From Desulfatibacillum alkenivorans DSM 16219 (lineage in GTDB: Bacteria; Desulfobacterota; Desulfobacteria; Desulfobacterales; Desulfatibacillaceae), in contig NZ_FQZU01000009.1 in NCBI RefSeq assembly GCF_900142135.1, positions 62,001-126,000 of the forward strand: a stretch of DNA of 64,000 nt. The letters run 5' to 3'. Below, piece after piece: positions 24,238 through 32,595 of this stretch (its first letter is position 1; each line of letters begins with the position of its first letter). The notes beneath the pieces were generated by a model. The model ran no database searches. It was not told the origin of the DNA and worked only from the letters and a program-made list of their open reading frames with translations. Both the position numbers and the translations under genes were made by a program.

Positions 24238-24702
24238 ATGGACGGCGCGCATTTTCTGCTGGTGGATGACGAAAAAGTCTTTGTGGAGGCATTGGCCCAG
24301 CGCCTGGAGGCGCGGGGCTTTAAGGTGGATTGCGCGTTTTCCGGGGCGGAGGCTCTGACGCAACTGGAAAAGGACCGGTCCATCGACATTGTTGTTCTGG
24401 ACAGGCGAATGCCGGACCTTGACGGCGTCCAGGCCATGAAGGAAATCAAAAAGGCCCATCCCCTTGTGGAGGTCATCATTCTTACTGGGCATGCGGAAAT
24501 CGATTCCGCCGTGGAGGCCGTAAAGCACGGCGCTTTCGACTACCTGGAAAAGCCCTGCGATATTGACCAGTTGCTTTTAAAGGCCCGACAGGCTTTTGCA
24601 AGAAAGACCGAACGCGAGGAGAAAATCCGCGAGGTGAGGATGAAGCCCTACCTGTCCCCCAAAGAGCGGGACGCCCTCATAGCCAAAATCCTGGAAAATT
24701 GA
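24238..24702 (+). CDS. Stand-alone response regulator receiver protein
   Basis: The gene encodes 154 residues from ATG 24238 behind GAGG; GTG 24226 and ATG 24232 are alternatives, the GTG overlapping the upstream stop. It has the CheY-like receiver signature: acidic pair in LLVDDEK, phospho-acceptor Asp55 (VVLDRRMPDLDG), Thr/Lys switch (ILTGHAE, EKPCD). The short C-terminal extension (KTEREEKIREVRMKPYLSPKERDALIAKI) is helical without a DNA-binding domain. No kinase is adjacent. The tight coupling to the MttB-family gene is notable. Confidence 0.88.
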   Translation: MDGAHFLLVDDEKVFVEALAQRLEARGFKVDCAFSGAEALTQLEKDRSIDIVVLDRRMPDLDGVQAMKEIKKAHPLVEVIILTGHAEIDSAVEAVKHGAFDYLEKPCDIDQLLLKARQAFARKTEREEKIREVRMKPYLSPKERDALIAKILEN

Positions 24703-24711
24703 ACTCCTGCA

Positions 24712-24785
24712 AAAACAGCCTCCGGCGGCGAACTTTTTGCAAAAAGTTTGATCAAAAACTTTTCAATGGCCCTTCGCGCAACAGA
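24712..24785. repeat. Dispersed spacer repeat, copy B
   Basis: AACAGCCTCCGGCGGC, then AACTTTTTGCAAAAAGTTTG and ATCAAAAACTTTTC, then GGCCCTTCGCGCAACA. It contains the self-complementary CTTTTTGCAAAAAG. It sits just after the response regulator and is related to copies A and C. Confidence 0.75.
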
Positions 24786-24840
24786 TTCCAATAGCTTCAG
24801 TCCGTCTCACTCTCTTCTTTTAGTAATGGAAAAACCTCTC

Positions 24841-25698
24841 TCAATCCCCTGCATCCCGGTCGCGGATAATCAATAAAACAGAACTCAAAATTAAGGAGCT
24901 GCCCACATAGGCCGCGACCCCGAACGACTCGCCCCACCAGAAAAAAGCGACCACGGCAGCCACCACCGGCTCAATGGTGGCGGTGATGGCGGCCCGGGAC
25001 GCTTCCAGATGCTTCAGGCCGATATAGTACAGGAAATAAGCGGCGTAGGTGCACAAGGCGGCGATGCAGAACAAAGCCGTCCAGGCAGTCGGGCTTTTAT
25101 GGGAAAACTCCACCCAGGGAAAAAGGGTTATGGCGCCCATGGGCAGCATGTACAAAAAAAGGTTGGGGGCGGTATACTTGTCTGAAAAGTATTTTCCTAT
25201 GATGTAATAAAGCGAATAGCAAAACCCCGCGGTCAGGCCGAAAAACACCCCGGACCAGGTAACCTGGATGCCGCCTCCTCCTCCGCCCGCAACGCAGGCG
25301 ACTCCCATAAGCGTGAATGCCAAGGCCAGGATTTTGAGGCGGGTGAACCGCTCCCTGAAGGTGAACCGGGCGATCACACAGACCCATGCAGGCGCCGTAT
25401 AAAGCAAGACTGCGGCCATGGCGGCGCCCCCTGCGCGAATGGCCACCTGGTAGGATCCGTAAAAGGCCGTCACGCCGATAATTGCGAATAGCGCAGTCAT
25501 GGGAAAATCCCGCACGGACATGCGCACGGTGCGCGTTGCTGCTGCATGTGCGGCGAAAAAGCCCCACGTCAGCGCCGCACGCCAGAAGGCGATCTCCATG
25601 GGCTGTAGGCCTTCCGACAAAGCCAGGCGGGAAAACGGCCCCAACATGCCCCAAAGCATAGCCGCGGCCGCTATGTATAGATATCCTTTTACTCGCAA
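24841..25698 (-). CDS. EamA-family (DMT) transporter
   Basis: This 285-residue protein starts at TTG, with AAGG upstream. Ten hydrophobic segments in two homologous halves fit the drug/metabolite transporter EamA fold. Family signs include AAAAMLWGMLGPFSRLAL at the N-terminus and the LEASRAAITATIEPVVAAV segment in the second half. The substrate (amino acid, metabolite or drug export) cannot be read from sequence. It is a single-gene unit on the minus strand, flanked by repeat copies B and C. Confidence 0.85.
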   Translation of the reverse strand: MRVKGYLYIAAAAMLWGMLGPFSRLALSEGLQPMEIAFWRAALTWGFFAAHAAATRTVRMSVRDFPMTALFAIIGVTAFYGSYQVAIRAGGAAMAAVLLYTAPAWVCVIARFTFRERFTRLKILALAFTLMGVACVAGGGGGGIQVTWSGVFFGLTAGFCYSLYYIIGKYFSDKYTAPNLFLYMLPMGAITLFPWVEFSHKSPTAWTALFCIAALCTYAAYFLYYIGLKHLEASRAAITATIEPVVAAVVAFFWWGESFGVAAYVGSSLILSSVLLIIRDRDAGD

Positions 25699-25831
25699 TT
25701 GCTGCGCCTTTTATATTGTGTCGTCCCGGAATTTTTGGGGAGGCTGCGGCGGTCGAACATGACAAACAGGGCGCAGCAAGCAGCACTCCTAAGTGAGCCG
25801 GGACATCAGGGAGCGAATTAACATCCCCCTG

Positions 25832-25915
25832 GTTTTGCGCGAAGCGCCATTTAAAAAGTTTTGATCAAACTTTTTCAAAAGTATGCCGCCGGAGGCATGC
25901 AGTTCGTCATTTTAT
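25832..25915. repeat. Dispersed spacer repeat, copy C (inverted)
   Basis: Read on the minus strand it has CCTCCGGCGGCATAC, CTTTTGAAAAAGTTTG, ATCAAAACTTTTT, then GGCGCTTCGCGCAAAA, matching copies A and B. It lies in the gap between RNase J and the EamA gene. A second CCGCCGGAGGC follows at about 25925. Confidence 0.75.
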
Positions 25916-25956
25916 GCAGTTTACCGCCGGAGGCGCGCGGTTCCGCAGTTGGTTTC

Positions 25957-27639
25957 TTACACTTCCAGCACCAGGGGCACGATGACGGGCCTGCGGCGAA
26001 TAACGTAATTGAAAAAACGGCGCAAAGCCTGCTGGGTGGCGGCTTCTATGAGGGGGATTCTATCCGGCCCGGACAAGTCCAACTGCTCGACGGCGTCCAT
26101 GATGACGCATTGGGCGTCCTGGAGCAAATGGCCTTTTTCGTCCTCAAACACAAACCCGCGGGAAAGAAGCTCCGGCCCGTAGATGACAACCCCTGTGTCG
26201 AAATCCAAAACCATGGTGGCCACCACCATGCCGTGTTCGGACAAGGCCCGGCGGTCTTTCAAAACCTTGCGGCCCACGTCGCCGATGCCTTTGCCGTCCA
26301 CAAAGGTGCGGCCCGTATCCACGGATTCGCCGATCCAGCCCACTTCGTCCAAAAAGTTGACCACGTTTCCGTTTTGAGCCAGCAAAATCCGATTTTTTGG
26401 GATGCCCACTTTTTCCGCCAGCCGGGCGTGGTGCAACAGGTGCCGATATTCCCCGTGGACGGGCATGAAATATCTTGGCCGGGTCAGGTGCATCATGAGC
26501 TTGAGTTCTTCCCGGAAGGCGTGGCCCGAAACATGGATGGCCGAAATTTTTTCGTAAATGACCTCCGCGCCCCGGCGGTATAGATTGTTGATAATGCCGG
26601 TGATGGCCTTTTCGTTGCCCGGGATGAACTTGGAGGACAGGATGACCGTGTCGCCGTCCTTAATTTTAATCTGCTTGTGGGCGCCGGCCGCAACCCTGGC
26701 CAGGGCGCTCATGGGCTCCCCCTGGCTGCCGGTGGTGACGAGCAAAACCTCGTTATCTTCGTAATCCTTGACTTCGGAAACGTCAATCTGCATGCCCGGC
26801 GGAACGTTGATATACCCCAATTCCTGGGCGATGCGCATGCTCACTTCGATGCTGCGGCCGTTGAAGACGATCTTCTTGCCGGTTTTTGCGGCGATGTTCA
26901 CAATCTGAGCCAGCCGGGGCACGTTGGAGGCGAACAGGGCCACGATAACCCGGCCCGAGCTGTCCCTCACCGCTTTTTCCAGGGTGGCGCCGATTTCGCT
27001 TTCCGAAAGGGTGTATCCTTCCTTTTCCGCATTGGTGGAATCGGACAAAAGGGCCAAAACCCCTTCTTCGCCCAATTGGGCCAGACGGCTCACGTCCGTG
27101 GCTTCATCGTCCAATTGGCCGTGGGTGATCTTAAAATCCCCGGTGTGGACGATCAATCCCGCAGGCGTTCTGATGGCCAGGCTGACGCCGTCCACCACGC
27201 TGTGGGAGGCCCTGACGAATTCAATATGAAACGGCCCGATGGAGAAGCTCTCCCGCGGCTTGATCTCGTGCAAATCCACCCGGGAAAGAAGATCCTTCTC
27301 CTCCAGCTTGTGGCTGACCAGCGCTATGGTGAAAGGCGTGGCGTAAACCGGGGCGGGGACGTCTTTAAGCAAAAAGGGCAGGGCGCCAATATGGTCTTCG
27401 TGGCAGTGCGTCAGGACAATGCCGGCCACCCGTTCCTTGTTTTCCCTCAGGTACTCATAGTCCGGGATGACAATGTCCACGCCCAGCATATAGTCCTCGG
27501 GAAACATGAGGCCGGAGTCCACCACAAGGATGACGCCGTCATACTCAAAGACTGTCATGTTCAGCCCGATTTCCCCCAGGCCGCCCAAAGGGATGATTTG
27601 CAGGGGGGTGGAGTGTTCAGGAGTATCCTGGGGCGTCAT
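25957..27639 (-). CDS. rnj: Ribonuclease J
   Basis: This 560-residue protein matches the usual RNase J length. It has the metallo-beta-lactamase motif HCHEDH (residues 78-83), a further metal ligand region (GDFKIT), the beta-CASP motif region (DSTNAEKEGYT, GSQGEPMSALARVA) and the HVSGHA motif. The C-terminal ~100 residues are the RNase J-specific domain. RNase J has both endonuclease and 5'-3' exonuclease activity and matures or degrades RNA. It is a single-gene unit; the start ATG has only a weak ribosome binding site. Confidence 0.93.
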   Translation of the reverse strand: MTPQDTPEHSTPLQIIPLGGLGEIGLNMTVFEYDGVILVVDSGLMFPEDYMLGVDIVIPDYEYLRENKERVAGIVLTHCHEDHIGALPFLLKDVPAPVYATPFTIALVSHKLEEKDLLSRVDLHEIKPRESFSIGPFHIEFVRASHSVVDGVSLAIRTPAGLIVHTGDFKITHGQLDDEATDVSRLAQLGEEGVLALLSDSTNAEKEGYTLSESEIGATLEKAVRDSSGRVIVALFASNVPRLAQIVNIAAKTGKKIVFNGRSIEVSMRIAQELGYINVPPGMQIDVSEVKDYEDNEVLLVTTGSQGEPMSALARVAAGAHKQIKIKDGDTVILSSKFIPGNEKAITGIINNLYRRGAEVIYEKISAIHVSGHAFREELKLMMHLTRPRYFMPVHGEYRHLLHHARLAEKVGIPKNRILLAQNGNVVNFLDEVGWIGESVDTGRTFVDGKGIGDVGRKVLKDRRALSEHGMVVATMVLDFDTGVVIYGPELLSRGFVFEDEKGHLLQDAQCVIMDAVEQLDLSGPDRIPLIEAATQQALRRFFNYVIRRRPVIVPLVLEV

Positions 27640-27679
27640 GACGTTGTTCGCTTTCTTATGGGGTTCATTATTCCTAAAG

Positions 27680-28012
27680 TCAGATGGAGATTCCCAAACG
27701 CTCCAGCGTGGCGTCCACGAAATCCATCATCCATTCCCTTTGCCGCTTATCCGCGTAACCCATGCAGGTGCATTTGACCTGGCCCAGGGTGCGAACCAGA
27801 AACTCCGCGCTAAGGGTGGTGTAATCCAGCTCCAGGGCGAAGCAATAGGGCTGGCAGTCCGTGTGCTCTTTTTGGATGGGCGTCAGAAGCTCTTCACTGA
27901 CGGGAATCCAATAGATGCCGCCCATTTGGGCGGGCCCATGATTTTCATCCATAAATGATTTCAATGCTTCATAATCATTGGGCCGCAGCTGATCTATAAC
28001 GTATTGTTTCAA
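27680..28012 (-). CDS. Conserved small protein of unknown function
   Basis: This is a 110-residue protein starting at TTG with AGAGG upstream. It has a compact mixed alpha/beta sequence with motifs YWIPVSEELL, CFALELDYTTLSAEFLVRTLGQVKCTCMGYA and a basic/aromatic tail. No signal peptide or membrane span. I do not recognise a family. It lies 40 bases upstream of rnj in the same direction and may share its transcript. Confidence 0.65.
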   Translation of the reverse strand: MKQYVIDQLRPNDYEALKSFMDENHGPAQMGGIYWIPVSEELLTPIQKEHTDCQPYCFALELDYTTLSAEFLVRTLGQVKCTCMGYADKRQREWMMDFVDATLERLGISI

Positions 28013-28062
28013 ACCAAACCTCTTAAAAGTTGTAACTAACTAAAAAAACATATATGTTTTTA

Positions 28063-28602
28063 TCATACCCCTTGTTTTCCGGCAAGATGTTTCCCGGACT
28101 CCACCGCAAGCATCGTCTCTTTAAGGGGCAAGCCTCCTCCGAAGCCTCCCAACTTGCCGTCCGACCGCACCACGCGATGGCAGGGAACGAACATAGGGAA
28201 TGGGTTGCCAGCCATAACGGACCCCACAAAACGGGCGGCCCTTGGGCATCCTGCCCGTCTGGCGACTTCTCCATAGGAGCACACCTGGCCGTAGGGAATG
28301 GCCGCCACCGTGCGTAATACCTTGATTTGAAGCTCGGTAAGTCCCTCAAAATCCAATAAATCCAGGTGCGGATCCAAAGGCGATCCCTCAAAGTAATCCT
28401 TGATTTTTTGGGCAAGCTCCCGGGCTTTCTGCGCCGGAGACGGCTCAACCTTCATCGCCTGCACTTCTTTGGGCAGTTGGGCCTTTTTGAGCTTGGGCAG
28501 ATAGGTCTTGAGCAGGGCGAAAGGCGCATTTTGATAAACGAATCCCGCCATGCCGTGACTGGTCTCCACTTCCATAAAAAAAACGGCGTCATTTTTTTTC
28601 AT
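28063..28602 (-). CDS. ogt: Methylated-DNA--protein-cysteine methyltransferase
   Basis: The gene encodes 179 residues from ATG 28602 behind GGGAGG. The C-terminal domain has the active-site motif PCHRVV with the acceptor cysteine, preceded by IPYGQVCSYGEVA with helix-turn-helix features. The N-terminal ~90 residues are the variable domain. The protein removes alkyl groups from O6-alkylguanine by suicide transfer. Its start overlaps the 3' end of the LarA-like gene by 14 bases. Confidence 0.92.
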   Translation of the reverse strand: MKKNDAVFFMEVETSHGMAGFVYQNAPFALLKTYLPKLKKAQLPKEVQAMKVEPSPAQKARELAQKIKDYFEGSPLDPHLDLLDFEGLTELQIKVLRTVAAIPYGQVCSYGEVARRAGCPRAARFVGSVMAGNPFPMFVPCHRVVRSDGKLGGFGGGLPLKETMLAVESGKHLAGKQGV

Positions 28603-29869
28603 TGAATCCTCCCAAATTTCCATGGCTGTCAAAGTCCATAGGACCAAAATCAGATTCGAACTCCAGACGGGGATTTGCCTTTGCTTCCCGCCTTAGGGCC
28701 GTGGAGGCCTGTATGATCTCCAAATCCGCCGTGCTTTTTATGCGGACGACCCGGGCTTTAGACCAATCCTCCAGCCCCGTCGTCGCCAGGCAGGCCTGCA
28801 GGGTCTCCCGGTCAGACTCAAAATGAAGCGGTATCGCCGCCTTTTCCGGTGAAATGGCGGTTATGGAGTTTACAAAGGTTTTCTTCAAATCCATGGCCCG
28901 GACCAGCCGGGTTGTGGTAAAGTCCGCCAGCCCGATTCCATTGGCGTTTCCGCCCGATCCGGGGGAGAGATCCCTCACAAAAATCCTTTTGGGATTCGGG
29001 GGAAGGAAAAAGTCTCCGGAAAGGTCTCGGTGCCGGCCCGTGACGTTGGAATCCATGCCGATCCCCGAAATGTCCTTGCCGATCCAGTCTACAATCAACA
29101 GATCCAGTTCGTCAAAGGGAATGCCGGGCGCCATGACCTGGGCTTTTAAAAGCAGCTTTTTCTCCTCATCAATAAGATTTTCGGCGGCCAAGGCCCTGAT
29201 TTGGGATAATCGCCCCAGCCCGTCCTCCACCAAAGCCAGACCGGCCAGCAGCGGAGCCTTTTTGAGGATCATCCCGGCCGCCTCCTCAATGATGGAAAAG
29301 CCGAACCGCACCCCGGCCCGGTGCATGGCCGCCGCCCCTGAATGCTTGCCAAGGCCCACGCAAAGCATTTTGCACAGACCGCTCTGGATGGGCGCCTTGA
29401 ATTTAGTATGGGACTTAACCCGATTGATGACGATCAAGTGGTCGGCGCGCAGAGCCTCGGAGGAAAAATGCACGGGCGCCCCGCAGCTCAAGGCGGCAAT
29501 GGCCTTGGTTTCCATGGACGCCTGAACCGGAACGCCTTGACAGGCCTGCACAATCCCAAGGCTTTCCAGGACCTGCTCCTGCCCCTGGGGCGTTGCGCCC
29601 CCATGGCTGCCCATGGCCGGAACCAGAAAAGGCTTTAGCCCCTTATCCTGCAGCCAGGCGGCGCAAGAGCCGGCAACCTCTCCAATGGCATGAATCTTTC
29701 GGCTTCCCACGGCCAACGCAACGGTTTCACCAGGGTTGATAGCCTTGGAATTCAATACCTTGTCGAGCTGAAGGCGGACTTCCGGCCCTATGCATTTCAG
29801 AGGCCGGGCCGCCAGGCTCTGGCGAATGATCGCCATATGGGGTAATGATTGGGAGTTATCAATATGCAT
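28589..29869 (-). CDS. LarA-like (DUF2088) protein
   Basis: This is a 426-residue protein. The segments VPAMGSHGGAT (His89) and RVKSHTKFKAPIQSGLCKM followed by GLGKHSGA correspond to the conserved histidine and lysine regions of the nickel-dependent lactate racemase LarA superfamily, in which a nickel-pincer cofactor is bound. It differs from true LarA in length and C-terminal part, so another hydroxyacid racemase or epimerase activity is possible. No larB/larC/larE cofactor genes are adjacent. It is followed by ogt with an overlap. Confidence 0.72.
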   Translation of the reverse strand: MHIDNSQSLPHMAIIRQSLAARPLKCIGPEVRLQLDKVLNSKAINPGETVALAVGSRKIHAIGEVAGSCAAWLQDKGLKPFLVPAMGSHGGATPQGQEQVLESLGIVQACQGVPVQASMETKAIAALSCGAPVHFSSEALRADHLIVINRVKSHTKFKAPIQSGLCKMLCVGLGKHSGAAAMHRAGVRFGFSIIEEAAGMILKKAPLLAGLALVEDGLGRLSQIRALAAENLIDEEKKLLLKAQVMAPGIPFDELDLLIVDWIGKDISGIGMDSNVTGRHRDLSGDFFLPPNPKRIFVRDLSPGSGGNANGIGLADFTTTRLVRAMDLKKTFVNSITAISPEKAAIPLHFESDRETLQACLATTGLEDWSKARVVRIKSTADLEIIQASTALRREAKANPRLEFESDFGPMDFDSHGNLGGFNEKK

Positions 29870-29890
29870 GATTGCTCACGCAAAAAAAAA

Positions 29891-29930
29891 AGGAGCGCAC
29901 GTTCCGGTGGGAAGTTGTGCACTCCTTTTT
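29891..29930 (-). terminator. Terminator after the ferredoxin gene
   Basis: The stem AGGAGCGCAC (29891-29900) / GTGCACTCCT (29917-29926) has one mismatch. T runs flank both sides (TTTTT at 29926-29930 on plus, a long T run on minus). It lies 17 bases after the ferredoxin stop and may also serve the opposite strand. Confidence 0.85.
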
Positions 29931-29946
29931 AATTTTAAAGAGAATT

Positions 29947-30135
29947 TTAGGTCTCTTCGATGGTGATGGCGCCAGCTTCGCAAACTTCCACGCAGCTATC
30001 GCAGCCGAGACATTCTTCGGCGTTGACAGGATTGGACTTGCCATCTTCCATTTCGTAAACGTCAACCGGACATACGTCCACACACTCTTCGCAACCGACG
30101 CATTTGTCAGCGTCAACAATGGGATTGAATGCCAT
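29947..30135 (-). CDS. 2[4Fe-4S] ferredoxin
   Basis: This 62-residue acidic protein is preceded by AAGGAGG. Two cysteine motifs, CVGCEECVDVCP and CLGCDSCVEVCE, are typical of small bacterial-type ferredoxins carrying two [4Fe-4S] clusters. It is a likely carrier of low-potential electrons for Rnf, Nfn, CODH or other oxidoreductases. It is encoded alone, with its own terminator. Confidence 0.95.
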   Translation of the reverse strand: MAFNPIVDADKCVGCEECVDVCPVDVYEMEDGKSNPVNAEECLGCDSCVEVCEAGAITIEET

Positions 30136-30167
30136 GAAACAGCCTCCTTAATGTATAAGTTATCCTA

Positions 30168-30197
30168 AAATAAAAAGAACGGGCTCTCGACAGCCCG
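30168..30197 (-). terminator. Probable terminator after the acyl-CoA synthetase gene
   Basis: On the minus strand the stem CGGGCT/AGCCCG (30180-30185 / 30192-30197) is followed by TTCTTTTTATTTT. It lies about 155 bases after the acyl-CoA synthetase stop and just upstream of the ferredoxin leader, separating the two units. The 216-base gap shows no gene. Confidence 0.6.
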
Positions 30198-30351
30198 CTA
30201 TTCGACAGGGCAAAGCGTTTTAGGGCGCTCGGCCCAAAGAGTTCACAAGCTATCGGCACTTTCGTTATACCAAACAAAAAGGCGAGTCAAGCCCTTGAGT
30301 TCATTCACGCCCACTTTTTGTAAAAAGGCGGTTTTCTCGCAAAAAACAAGC

Positions 30352-32436
30352 CTATAAAATTATCGATGCATCCACGGCCAAGGGCTTTCCCCCCGAAATT
30401 ACAAGCGGATTTATATCCAGTTCCCGAACGGCATCCAATTCCATGCCCAGGGCGCCTAAACGAACCAGAATTTCGGCAAGGGCCATTCTGTCAACCGGCG
30501 CCGCTCCCCGAAAGCCGTCCAGCATGCGTTGATTTTTCAGCCGTCCAATCAAAGCCAGGGCGCCGTCCATATCCAGGGGCGCCATGGCGAAGACAGCGTC
30601 GTTCAACACTTCGGCGTACACGCCCCCAAGGCCGCACATGACGCATGGGCCGAACTGAGGGTCCTTCACCAGGCCGGCGATGATTTCCATATCGATTTCA
30701 GCCTGCTGCTGCACCAATACCTTGCCTTGGCCGTCCATGGCGGACATGAGATCCTCAAAGGTCCGGGAGGCTTCCTGCCCGGCTCCGATGTTCAGGCGCA
30801 CCAGGCCTTGCTCGGTTTTATGAATCATGCCCGGCGCCAGGCCTTTCATGACAACCGGATAGCCTAATTTTTCGGCCGCCGCAACGGCCTGCTCAGGGTT
30901 GTCTGCCAGGATTTCCTCCACAACCGGTATGCCCGCCGCGGCCAAAACCTGTTTGGACGCATGTTCGTCCAGGGCGCCCTGCTTGCCGTCCAGCAAAGCC
31001 CGGCATCGCGCCTTGACCGGTTCCGGCTTGAAATCCACGCCGCAAGGCGCTGCGGCCCGGCCTTTATACCACCCCAGCACCGTACTCATGCTTTCCACGG
31101 CGCGGGAGAGCTCCCGGTAGGTAGGCGCTCCCAGCCTTTGAGCCAGAATATGCATGTCTCTGGCCGGCTCCATCTGGCCTATGAGCCAGCAAAAGATGGG
31201 CTTTCCCGCCTCCTTGGCCATGTCGATAAGCTCCCCGACGTCCATGACCAAGAGGCCGCCAGAGGCGTGAAGGTGCAGGAAAATCATGTCCACCCCGGGA
31301 TCGCTGCAAACCGCTTTCATGGCCGTGGTAAAGGTTTTCACCGCTCCGTTTTTTTCCACGGAGGGCCACAGGTCCACAGGGTTGGCCACGGGCATCCAGT
31401 CGGGATAGACCTGAGCCATGGCTTCTTTGGACTCCTGGGAAAGCTCGGCCACTTCCAGCCCGAAATTCTCCACAAAATCCGCCGCCATAATGCCGGCGCC
31501 GCCGCTGTAGGTGAGGATGGCCGTCCTTCCCTGCATGTCAGGAGGCATTTCAGGCGAAATTCCAAACGCCCGGCATATATCCAGCATCTGCTTGAAATCC
31601 CGGGCCTCAACCACCCCGCATTGGGCGAGAACGCCGCTGACAATCGCCCCGTCCCCGGCCATGGAGGCCGTGTGGCTGGCCGCAGCCTTGGCGCCCGCCG
31701 TGCTCGTTCCCCCCTTGAGCACCACAATGGGTTTGGGGGATTGCCGGCACAACTCCGCAAACCGCCTCCCCCGGGGGATGGCCTCCAGATACATGCCAAT
31801 GGCCTGGGTGTCGGGATCGGAAATCAAATATTCCAGCAGGTCGCACTCGTCCACGTCGCACTTGTTGCCGATGGAGCAGACCTTGGACATGCCCATGGTT
31901 CCGTGGCTCATGTTGTCGATCAAAAAACCGCCCGCCAGCATGCCGCTTTGGACGATCAAAGACACGTTGCCGGGAATGTGGCCCACGTCCCACATGGTGG
32001 GCGCGGCGAACGAAAACACGTTTTGGTTGACCGAATCCACCATGCCAAGGCAATTGGGGCCCCAAACGCGAATCCCATGGCGCTTGGCGATGGAATCCAC
32101 CTCGTCCTGGAGCGCCTTGCCCTCCGGCCCGGTTTCCGAGAAGCCCGCCGATTGAATCATCACCGCCCGAATTCCCCGCTCCCCGCATTCATCCACCATC
32201 TTCTGGACCGCCTTGCCGGGCACGAAAAGAATCGCCAGATCCACGGGGTCGGGAACGTCCTTTACCGATGGATAGCACTTCAAGTCCAAAATGGACTCGT
32301 AACCGGGATTGACAGGATATATGCCGCCCTTAAAGCCTTTGACCAGGTTTACAACTATGGCCAAACCGCCTTTGGGCTTGTTTGTCGCCCCGATAACGGC
32401 CACGCCGCGCGGGGTGAAAAATGCTTCCAGACTCAT
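30352..32436 (-). CDS. ADP-forming acyl-CoA synthetase (acetate--CoA ligase)
   Basis: The gene encodes 694 residues from ATG 32436, chosen for the GGAGG site; the open frame extends further out without one. An N-terminal CoA-binding domain (FFTPRGVAVIGATNKP), a succinyl-CoA-ligase-like flavodoxin fold, and a C-terminal ATP-grasp domain (LGYPVVMKGLAPGMIHKTEQGLV) are fused in one chain, the usual single-chain ACD form. It interconverts acyl-CoA plus ADP/phosphate and acid plus ATP, so it can make ATP by substrate-level phosphorylation. The next gene upstream encodes a CoA-transferase with a GNAT domain. Confidence 0.88.
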   Translation of the reverse strand: MSLEAFFTPRGVAVIGATNKPKGGLAIVVNLVKGFKGGIYPVNPGYESILDLKCYPSVKDVPDPVDLAILFVPGKAVQKMVDECGERGIRAVMIQSAGFSETGPEGKALQDEVDSIAKRHGIRVWGPNCLGMVDSVNQNVFSFAAPTMWDVGHIPGNVSLIVQSGMLAGGFLIDNMSHGTMGMSKVCSIGNKCDVDECDLLEYLISDPDTQAIGMYLEAIPRGRRFAELCRQSPKPIVVLKGGTSTAGAKAAASHTASMAGDGAIVSGVLAQCGVVEARDFKQMLDICRAFGISPEMPPDMQGRTAILTYSGGAGIMAADFVENFGLEVAELSQESKEAMAQVYPDWMPVANPVDLWPSVEKNGAVKTFTTAMKAVCSDPGVDMIFLHLHASGGLLVMDVGELIDMAKEAGKPIFCWLIGQMEPARDMHILAQRLGAPTYRELSRAVESMSTVLGWYKGRAAAPCGVDFKPEPVKARCRALLDGKQGALDEHASKQVLAAAGIPVVEEILADNPEQAVAAAEKLGYPVVMKGLAPGMIHKTEQGLVRLNIGAGQEASRTFEDLMSAMDGQGKVLVQQQAEIDMEIIAGLVKDPQFGPCVMCGLGGVYAEVLNDAVFAMAPLDMDGALALIGRLKNQRMLDGFRGAAPVDRMALAEILVRLGALGMELDAVRELDINPLVISGGKPLAVDASIIL

Positions 32437-32540
32437 GAATCCTCCAAAAAATTCGATTAAAAGAACAAGAATGGGGACAAGGGGACGATAGCCGCTCTTC
32501 GGGGGGAAAAGAACAAATGCTCGCTTTTTTCCTACCATAA

Positions 32541-32576
32541 CAAAAGCGCCCGGACAAGGTCTGCCGGGCGCTTGTT
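32541..32576 (-). terminator. Terminator after the CoA-transferase-GNAT gene
   Basis: The stem AGCGCCCGG (32545-32553) / CCGGGCGCT (32564-32572) is perfect. On the minus strand it is followed by TTTTGTT. It lies about 20 bases after the stop, before the leader of the acyl-CoA synthetase. Confidence 0.8.
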
Positions 32577-32595
32577 CCGTTTTCAAAGCCTCTTG

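Noticed and set aside
30961-32460. Long plus-strand open frame (499 codons) opposite the acyl-CoA synthetase
   Set aside because: It lies wholly within a gene with clear domains; His/Gly/Arg-rich composition is typical of antisense reading of GC-rich coding DNA.
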